Of a DNA stretch of 37,600 nucleotides, positions 32,804 through 37,600 are shown piece by piece. The notes beneath the pieces were generated by a model that was not told where the DNA came from, did no database searches, and worked only from the letters and a program-made list of their open reading frames with translations. The stretch lies in assembly GCA_002085155.1 (NCBI GenBank), contig NASX01000025.1, positions 1 to 37,600 on the forward strand. The letters run 5' to 3'. This DNA comes from Sorangiineae bacterium NIC37A_2. GTDB lineage: Bacteria; Myxococcota_A; Polyangia; Polyangiales; Polyangiaceae. The position numbers were made by a program, and so were the translations under genes. Position 1 is the first letter of the stretch. Every line of letters begins with the position of its first letter.

Positions 32804-34504
32804 ATGACAACATTCTCGGCAAAATCTGCGCGGGCAGGTGCACTGCTCGGCAGTCTTTTTTTGGCAGCCTGCTCCTCGAGCAACACTTTCGACCCCGGGG
32901 ACGGCTCCTCCGTGCAAACGGGCGGGGCCCAGAGCGGCGGCGGGACCGTCTCTTCCGGAGGCACCTCGTCGATCGGTGGTGGGAGCGGTGGAGCCCTAAC
33001 GTCGGGAGGATCTGCATCCGGCGGCGGAGGGAACGACACGTCCACCGGCGGCGCCCAAGGCTGTGCCGACGCGAGCTCAGCCTACCAAGGCACGCCGGCA
33101 GTGATTCCGGGAACCATTGAAGCAGAAAATTTTGACGTTGACGGATACCAAGACGACACCCCTGGCAATGAGGGTGGCGAGTATCGGATGGACGTCGATG
33201 TCGACATCAAAGCCTTCCCCGATGGCCACGCGGTGGGCTGGATGACTCCAGGCGAGTGGCTCGAATACACGGTCAACGTGCAGGAAGCGGGAAGGTACAC
33301 CGTCACGCTGCGCGCCGGTGCCGTACAGGCAGGCCGAACCCTCGAACTGTCCGTCTGTGGTCAGGCTCTGACCACCCTCGAAGCGCCCGTCGTCTCCGAC
33401 TGGGGGGAGATGGACACTGTGGAAGCGAGCGTCGAGCTCTCCCAGGGGTTGCAGGTCATCCGACTCACGGTCGGCTCGAACCGCGACGTCGATATCGATG
33501 CGCTCACGTTCACCCGTGAAGGCCCAGGAGGAGGTTCCGGCGGAGCCTCCCCGGGCGCAGGCGGCAGCGACACAGGCGGCGCACCTCCCGCGGCAGGTGG
33601 CTCGAACCCGGGCACAGGCGGCGGCGAGCACGGCAAGTTCGTCGGCAACATCACGACCGGAAACTCGATCGACTATAACGGCCTGATCTTCTCCGACTAT
33701 TGGGACCAAATTACGCCCGAGAACGCCGGTAAGTGGGGCTCGGTCCAGGGCAACATCTCAAACAACCCGAACTGGGCGACCCTCGATGCCATCTACGACT
33801 ACACCGAGAAGAAGGGCATCATCTTCAAGCAGCACGCGTTCGTTTGGGGTTCTCAGCAGCCGAGCGGCCAGATCTCCGAGAACCACGTCAAAGAATGGAT
33901 GCGGGCGTTCTGTCAGCGCTACCCGAACACCAAGCTCATCGACGTCGTCAACGAGCCGCCGCCCCACACTACGCCGAGCTACGCGAACAACATTGGCGGC
34001 GGCACGAACGGAAACTGGCAATGGATCACCAACGCCTTCAAGTGGGCCCGCGAAGCCTGCCCGAACGCGATCCTGATCTTCAACGACTACAACAATATCG
34101 AGTGGCCGAACGACAACCAGCACTTCATCGACATCACCAAGACCGTCCTGCAGAACGGCGGTCCGATCGATGCCCTGGGTGCTCAGTCCCACGACCTCGA
34201 CCACGGCAGCGTCACGTTCCAAACCGTCGAGCGTTTGCTCAACAAGCTCCACAATGACACGGGCCTCCCCGTCTATATTACCGAACTTGATCTCAGCACC
34301 ACCGACGATCAGCAGCAGCTGACCCTCTACCAGCGCTACATGCCGTTCTTCATGGAGACGGACTTCGTCCCGGGCGTCACGATCTGGGGCTGGATCTACG
34401 GGCGCACCTGGAACCAGGCGCCGAACAGCGGCCTCGTCCGCGACGGTCGTTCTCGCTCCGCCATGACCTGGCTCATGAACGAGCTGGGGCGCCCGGCTCC
34501 GTAA
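32804..34504 (+). CDS. Lipoprotein CBM6-GH10 endo-1,4-beta-xylanase
   Basis: ATG 32804 begins a signal peptide with a lipobox ending LFLAAC, followed by a Gly/Ser/Thr spacer; 566 residues in all. A CBM6-type module (about residues 95-240) opens TIEAENFDVDGYQD and contains PGEWLEYTVNVQEAGRY and IRLTVGSNRDVDIDALTFT. After a second Gly-rich spacer (about 243-283) comes the GH10 barrel with DQITPENAGKW, HAFVWGSQQP, the acid/base Glu384 in DVVNEPPPH and the nucleophile Glu494 in YITELDLS. It ends at the end of the barrel. It should cut xylan at the cell surface, with the CBM6 binding xylan or cellulose. No defect is visible. It converges with the outer-membrane protein gene over a strong hairpin. 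Confidence 0.95.
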   Translation: MTTFSAKSARAGALLGSLFLAACSSSNTFDPGDGSSVQTGGAQSGGGTVSSGGTSSIGGGSGGALTSGGSASGGGGNDTSTGGAQGCADASSAYQGTPAVIPGTIEAENFDVDGYQDDTPGNEGGEYRMDVDVDIKAFPDGHAVGWMTPGEWLEYTVNVQEAGRYTVTLRAGAVQAGRTLELSVCGQALTTLEAPVVSDWGEMDTVEASVELSQGLQVIRLTVGSNRDVDIDALTFTREGPGGGSGGASPGAGGSDTGGAPPAAGGSNPGTGGGEHGKFVGNITTGNSIDYNGLIFSDYWDQITPENAGKWGSVQGNISNNPNWATLDAIYDYTEKKGIIFKQHAFVWGSQQPSGQISENHVKEWMRAFCQRYPNTKLIDVVNEPPPHTTPSYANNIGGGTNGNWQWITNAFKWAREACPNAILIFNDYNNIEWPNDNQHFIDITKTVLQNGGPIDALGAQSHDLDHGSVTFQTVERLLNKLHNDTGLPVYITELDLSTTDDQQQLTLYQRYMPFFMETDFVPGVTIWGWIYGRTWNQAPNSGLVRDGRSRSAMTWLMNELGRPAP

Positions 34505-34565
34505 AATGAGCCAGGCGGGGACGCGCGCTGCACCGGGCGTTCGTCCCGATTCGGCCCTTCTTTCT

Positions 34566-34595
34566 GCCCCGCGCGCCCCGAGTGGCGCCCGGGGC
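34566..34595. terminator. Strong hairpin between convergent xylanase and outer-membrane protein genes
   Basis: GCCCCG-C-GCGCC (34566-34577) pairs with GGCGC-C-CGGGGC (34584-34595) around CCGAGT: 11 GC pairs with one C-C mismatch. Position and strength suit a bidirectional terminator. A T-run is absent. Confidence 0.6.
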
Positions 34596-34615
34596 ACTAC
34601 TATCATCCCCTCTCC

Positions 34616-36067
34616 TCAGAAGGCGTGCCCTGACGTCAAGTAGACGCCCACAGGCTCCGCGTCCGGAGACCAGCCCGCGTCGAGGGCCACCACGAACGAA
34701 TCCTCGAACAGCAGACGAAGCCCTCCGCCGATCGAATACTTCATGCCGAACCCGGTGCCGTCGAGCTCATTGCTCGCGCCGAAGTCGGCCCAAAGACGCC
34801 CGAAGTCGAAGAACTGTACGAGGCTCAGGGTCTGATGACCGATCAGGTCGAACTCGAAGAGTTTGATCCGATTCTCGACGTTCGCGATGAACTTCACCTT
34901 GCCGTAGTAGCGCTGCGCCTCGATGCCGCGCACGCCTTTCTCGCCGCCAAAGGCGTTCGAATAGTTGTCGAAGCGCGAGAGTTCATAGACGGGCGGCGTC
35001 CCCACGAGCACATCGAGCATCACCCGTCCGGCGATCACCACTCGGTCGCTGAGGGCGTGATAGCCCCGCAGCGCGAAGTAGCCCCGGCCCCAGGTATCCG
35101 TGAAGGGGGAATAGCCGCCTGGCGCAAAGGTGAGTGAGTTCGTTTGATAGAAGCCGTGCCGAGGTTCGACTTCGTTGTCGCGGGTGTCGAACTCGAGCGT
35201 ATAAACATAGGCGCCGAAGGCGTGGTCATTGATGCCCGTGAGCATGTCTCGGACCTCTGCGGAGCCCGAGCGCGCGTCTTCGGCGAGCCGAGAATTGTCG
35301 GGCACGTCCATCCAAACGTAGCTCCAGATCATGCCCGCGCTCAGGCGGATCTGATGAGAAAAGTCGTGGGACAAAAAGACGCGCAGCGTGCCGTCCGCAT
35401 GGGTATAGTCGTAGTAGCGCCTCCCGTCGCCATCGGGGTTCGGCAGACCCGGTCCTCCCCGCGTAGCCGCATTGCCAAGGCCGTAGTAGTTCACACCAAC
35501 AACCTGAGTGAACGAGGGGCGAAGCGTGAGTCGGAGCCCGCTCCCTAACACATCATCGAAAACCGCCTTCAGGTAGTAGTCCTGGAAGCGGGGCTCGAAG
35601 CTCTCGGTGTTGAACATCGCGACCGCGGCGAGCTCGGCGCTCCATTGGTTCGAGTGGTCGTTCTTGGGATTCGGGCGCGTGACCGAAACGAGCGCCCCTC
35701 CGCCCCAACCGAAGTCGCTGTTGCCACCGACAATAGGTACGCCGGCCCACTGATTTTTGACTTCCTTCTTCCCGGTCTTGCCCTGCGAAGAGCCCTCGGC
35801 TTCTCCTCGGCTGCCTTCGTCTGCGGACTCGCCCTCAGGCTTCTCTCCTTCCGCGGAGCTCTTGTCCCCCTCGCCTTTCTCCAGGTCTTCGGAGCTGTCG
35901 CCGCTCCCCGCCGAATCTCGGGGCGCTCCCTCCGATGGGTCCTCTGGATCGGCAACCGGTCGAGGCAAGACCTCCTCCGAAGGAAGCTCTCCCGTTGAGG
36001 CAAATGCGCGCTGAGTGATCAGGAGCGCTGAGGCGAAAAGGTACAAAAAGAAAGAACAGGGGCGCAT
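34616..36067 (-). CDS. BamA/TamA-like outer-membrane beta-barrel protein
   Basis: This 483-residue protein has a signal peptide (about residues 1-23, ending AFA). A Glu/Ser/Gly-rich acidic stretch follows (about 25-105), then a C-terminal barrel of the surface-antigen (D15/Omp85) type: ALVSVTRPNPKNDH, GVNYYGLGNAATRGG, LEFDTRDNEVEPRHGFYQTN, GGEKGVRGIEAQRYYGKV, VQFFDFGRLWADF and GMKYSIGGGLRLLFEDSFVVALDAGWS. It ends in Phe, the Bam recognition residue. No POTRA repeats are visible, so this is a barrel-only member rather than BamA itself. The function is unknown; related short members are proposed transporters or lipid-handling barrels. It may be the last gene of the minus-strand run from 37195. 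Confidence 0.88.
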   Translation of the reverse strand: MRPCSFFLYLFASALLITQRAFASTGELPSEEVLPRPVADPEDPSEGAPRDSAGSGDSSEDLEKGEGDKSSAEGEKPEGESADEGSRGEAEGSSQGKTGKKEVKNQWAGVPIVGGNSDFGWGGGALVSVTRPNPKNDHSNQWSAELAAVAMFNTESFEPRFQDYYLKAVFDDVLGSGLRLTLRPSFTQVVGVNYYGLGNAATRGGPGLPNPDGDGRRYYDYTHADGTLRVFLSHDFSHQIRLSAGMIWSYVWMDVPDNSRLAEDARSGSAEVRDMLTGINDHAFGAYVYTLEFDTRDNEVEPRHGFYQTNSLTFAPGGYSPFTDTWGRGYFALRGYHALSDRVVIAGRVMLDVLVGTPPVYELSRFDNYSNAFGGEKGVRGIEAQRYYGKVKFIANVENRIKLFEFDLIGHQTLSLVQFFDFGRLWADFGASNELDGTGFGMKYSIGGGLRLLFEDSFVVALDAGWSPDAEPVGVYLTSGHAF

Positions 36068-36140
36068 GAATGGGCATTCTTGCCGGCGGCGCTGGGAGCC
36101 AGGGGACGCCTAAGCAATAACCCCGCCAACGCGCTCGCCG

Positions 36141-36599
36141 TTACGGCTCCTGCGGATCGTCCGTGCCGGTCCGTCCGCGCAGGAAGAATCGACGGGAGAA
36201 CGCCAAAAGACCTCGATCCTCGTCCGCGACCACGGCCTCCGCACGGGAAAGCGCCGCCTCCCAGTGAGGAGCAAAGCCGGGCGTACTCCGCAGGATCTCA
36301 CGGATCGCGTGGTCGTAAACATGGAGCTGCCGAAGCTCCCGTCGATCGGGCTTGAGTTGCCAAGCCTTCAGGGTCACCCGCAGGTTCTCGTTCATCTTTT
36401 CGAGCCGCTCGATCTCGGCCTTCCTTTGGATCGTTCCCTCGTGGGCGAGCTCAATGTGAGCGTCGACGTGGGACCTGAGCTTCTTGAGCTCGGCCTCCAG
36501 TCGGCGACGCTCATGGAAGCTTCGGAACCAGACGTAAACGCCCGGGAGCAGGCCAAGAAAAAGCCCGACTCCAAAGATAGCCAAAAGGGCGGGATCCAT
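36141..36599 (-). CDS. Membrane-anchored coiled-coil protein of unknown function
   Basis: ATG 36599 gives 152 residues starting with one transmembrane helix (MDPALLAIFGVGLFLGLLPGVYVWFRS, about residues 4-24). A highly charged helical segment, probably a coiled coil, follows (HERRRLEAELKKLRSHVD to MNENLRVTL, about 28-80). The C-terminal part (QLHVYDHAIREILRSTPGF, ALSRAEAVVADEDRGLLAFSRRFF) has no known motif. It starts 4 bp after the stop of the next upstream gene, so the two small membrane proteins are likely co-translated. I do not recognise the family. Confidence 0.7.
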   Translation of the reverse strand: MDPALLAIFGVGLFLGLLPGVYVWFRSFHERRRLEAELKKLRSHVDAHIELAHEGTIQRKAEIERLEKMNENLRVTLKAWQLKPDRRELRQLHVYDHAIREILRSTPGFAPHWEAALSRAEAVVADEDRGLLAFSRRFFLRGRTGTDDPQEP

Positions 36600-36603
36600 C
36601 GGG

Positions 36604-36885
36604 TCACCCAGGGGTGCCGGGACCGGGGCCCGGTGCTTCGGCCTTCTCGGCCTTCGGACGACTGAGGAGCCAGGCACCGAGAGGAGCGAGGACTCCGCCG
36701 CCGAGCGCACAATAGAACTGCATCCGGACAAACTTGCTCAGCGCCGCCTCGACGTCTGCCTGGCAACTGAAGGTTCCTCCAAGGGAGCTGAACAGGGCCG
36801 AGACCATGCTCTGACCGATGAGAGACCAGATGATGAAGCCAACGGCTGCGCCTGCGAGGGCCCAGGTGAGAGTCCGCTTGAGCAT
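36604..36885 (-). CDS. Small hypothetical membrane protein (two TM segments)
   Basis: ATG 36885 gives 93 residues. Two hydrophobic segments are seen: LTWALAGAAVGFIIWSLIGQSMVSALF near the N-terminus and FYCALGGGVLAPLGAWLLS near residues 58-76. They are separated by a stretch containing one Cys and ADVEAALSKFVRMQ. The C-terminus is Pro/Gly/Ala-rich. It lies 4 bp upstream of the coiled-coil membrane protein gene and 73 bp after the metallothionein-like gene. No family is recognised; co-expression with the neighbour is the best clue. Confidence 0.6.
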   Translation of the reverse strand: MLKRTLTWALAGAAVGFIIWSLIGQSMVSALFSSLGGTFSCQADVEAALSKFVRMQFYCALGGGVLAPLGAWLLSRPKAEKAEAPGPGPGTPG

Positions 36886-36958
36886 GGCCGAGACGATACA
36901 CCCCCTTCGGCAAAGGCCCAACGCCCCCGAGCCCCGAGAGTCGCCGGCTCGGAAAAGC

Positions 36959-37195
36959 TCAGTCCACCCGATCGACCGGGCCGCCAAGCCCCGCCCGATT
37001 CGCACAGTTCGCACAACAGAAGAACTGGCCCTGGGCTTCGACGCCATGGCCGATGATCCGACAGCCGCAGTGGCCGCAGGTCGGGGCCAGCTTATGGATC
37101 GCGCACTCAAAGCAGTCGAACGTGAAGGTCCCCCCTCCCATAACGACCTCAAAGGTCTTGTCGTACTTGTTCCCGCACAGATCACATTGCTTCAT
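36959..37195 (-). CDS. Metallothionein-like small Cys-rich metal-binding protein
   Basis: This 78-residue protein has Cys at 4, 7, 28, 31, 40, 43, 45, 60, 61 and 64 and His at 34, 42 and 50, in the order CDLCGNKYDKTF, FDCFECAIHKLAPTCGHCGCRIIGHGVE and CCANCA. This matches the bacterial family annotated as prokaryotic metallothionein (FECAI...CxHC...GHGVE...CCAxCA), which probably binds Zn or another soft metal. The first CxxC and the FECAI segment also look like a zinc ribbon, so a structural or redox role is possible. ATG 37195 follows a GAGGAG-type purine-rich site. It may head the minus-strand run down to 34616. Confidence 0.78.
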   Translation of the reverse strand: MKQCDLCGNKYDKTFEVVMGGGTFTFDCFECAIHKLAPTCGHCGCRIIGHGVEAQGQFFCCANCANRAGLGGPVDRVD

Positions 37196-37367
37196 GGCTC
37201 TTTCTTTCTCCTCAGGGGCCGCCGTGGACGCTTATTTCGCTCGAGCAGGGATGCGAGGTGAGGACGCTCGAGCTCCAGCGAGCGCCCTCCTTGGTCTGAC
37301 GCGCCAAGACATCGCGGTCAATGTTCAAGAGAGCAGGAAAGCGCGACAAGTTCTCACACAGGACTCA

Positions 37368-37393
37368 TTGACCAAAGAACCTTTGACCAAAGG
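37368..37393. promoter_or_regulatory. Repeated TTGACCAAAG with a perfect dyad CCTTTG-AC-CAAAGG
   Basis: TTGACCAAAG occurs at 37368-37377 and again at 37383-37392 (15-bp spacing). The second copy sits in the palindrome CCTTTGACCAAAGG (37380-37393). It lies in the 285-bp gap between the OpgG-like stop (37481) and the metallothionein-like start (37195), and may be an operator for the downstream run. Confidence 0.35.
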
Positions 37394-37480
37394 AGCGCTG
37401 CGGAGCTCATCCCCCAAAACGAGCTAAGTGTTCCGGAGCGGGCCCTTTTTCGTCGCGAGAAGCGAGAGAGCTTTCCCCGC

Positions 37481-37600
37481 TCAGCGCGGATGCCATTGGT
37501 AGAGCCAGGTCTCCGAGAGAGTCTCGTCGCCACGCTTCAAAAACGCGCGCATCTCTACGGGCTCCGAGCCCTCCACGGTCAGGTCGAACTGCGCGCGCCA
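37481..37600 (-). CDS. C-terminal end of an OpgG/OpgD-like periplasmic glucan protein (partial)
   Basis: The last 39 codons of a minus-strand gene enter from the right edge and end at a TGA at 37483-37481. They read WRAQFDLTVEGSEPVEMRAF, then LKRGDETLSETWLYQWHPR. The VEMRAFLKRGDETLSETW(L)YQW pattern is the conserved C-terminus of MdoG/OpgG-OpgD proteins, which act on beta-glucans (osmoregulated periplasmic glucans). The rest of the gene is outside the window, so OpgG and OpgD cannot be told apart. It is upstream of the metallothionein-like gene on the same strand. Confidence 0.7.
   Translation of the reverse strand, partial: WRAQFDLTVEGSEPVEMRAFLKRGDETLSETWLYQWHPR

Noticed and set aside
1-37600. 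CRISPR array, tRNA/rRNA genes, insertion sequences, prophage genes
   Set aside because: No regularly spaced direct repeats, cloverleaf-like sequences, transposase motifs or phage proteins were recognised; the tandem repeats seen are short coding Gly repeats or slippage duplications.

Overview
The window is high-GC DNA. It carries many lipoproteins whose lipobox cysteine is followed by a long Gly/Ala/Pro/Ser spacer, a Cys-rich repeat protein with a lipobox, and several plant-polysaccharide hydrolases. This combination points to a myxobacterium-like member of the Myxococcota (Polyangia-type). That assignment is inferred from protein style, because no rRNA or tRNA gene is present. All calls come from reading the sequence; no database search was run.

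Layout, left to right. Positions 34-5500 are a tightly packed plus-strand run: nrfH and nrfA (ammonia-forming nitrite reductase), a GH5 mannanase-like enzyme whose GTG start overlaps the nrfA stop, and a GlgX/isoamylase-type debranching enzyme. Positions 5626-7124 hold a Tat-exported aldo/keto reductase lipoprotein overlapping a DUF4112 membrane protein. They are followed by fumC (7203-8600) and a von Willebrand A lipoprotein (8709-10064). A frameshifted cytochrome P450 (10087-11612, minus) diverges from an FAD-linked oxidase (11708-13144). A large Cys-rich repeat lipoprotein (13169-15589) and the ackA-pta acetate operon (19090 down to 15726) lie on the minus strand. Next comes a LysR regulator with an overlapping lipoprotein hydrolase, divergent from fpr (20968-21741). 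The control region between them holds two perfect dyads.

Positions 21799-25445 encode a frameshifted Gly-rich lipoprotein and a secreted GH12-like protein that appears to lack its nucleophile. A small lipoprotein (25878-26525) converges on a minus-strand row: an unrecognised 133-residue protein (frameshifted), a diacylglycerol-kinase-like enzyme, a metallophosphoesterase and a PLP aminotransferase broken by a 4-bp duplication. A stand-alone CysJ-like diflavin reductase (29981-31636) converges with a TrmK-like methyltransferase. A CBM6-GH10 xylanase converges with a BamA/TamA-like outer-membrane barrel. Two small membrane proteins and a metallothionein-like Cys protein follow. The window ends inside the 3' end of an OpgG/OpgD-like periplasmic glucan gene.

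Functionally, the genes suggest a biopolymer-degrading bacterium (mannan, xylan, glucan, glycogen). It could dispose of carbon as acetate (Pta-AckA) and of electrons by nitrite ammonification (NrfHA), and it has flavoprotein reductases (Fpr, CysJ-like) for redox supply. Four genes in 27 kb need a frame correction. Three are single-base indels, compatible with assembly error or young pseudogenes; one is a clean 4-bp tandem duplication. No phage, transposase, CRISPR array or tRNA was seen. No single obviously new multi-gene system stands out. The most promising leads are the nrfHA-GH5-glgX transcript with a CXXCH catalytic-haem NrfA, the fpr/LysR double-dyad control region, the nucleophile-less GH12 protein, and the unrecognised small gene whose start overlaps the CysJ-like gene.
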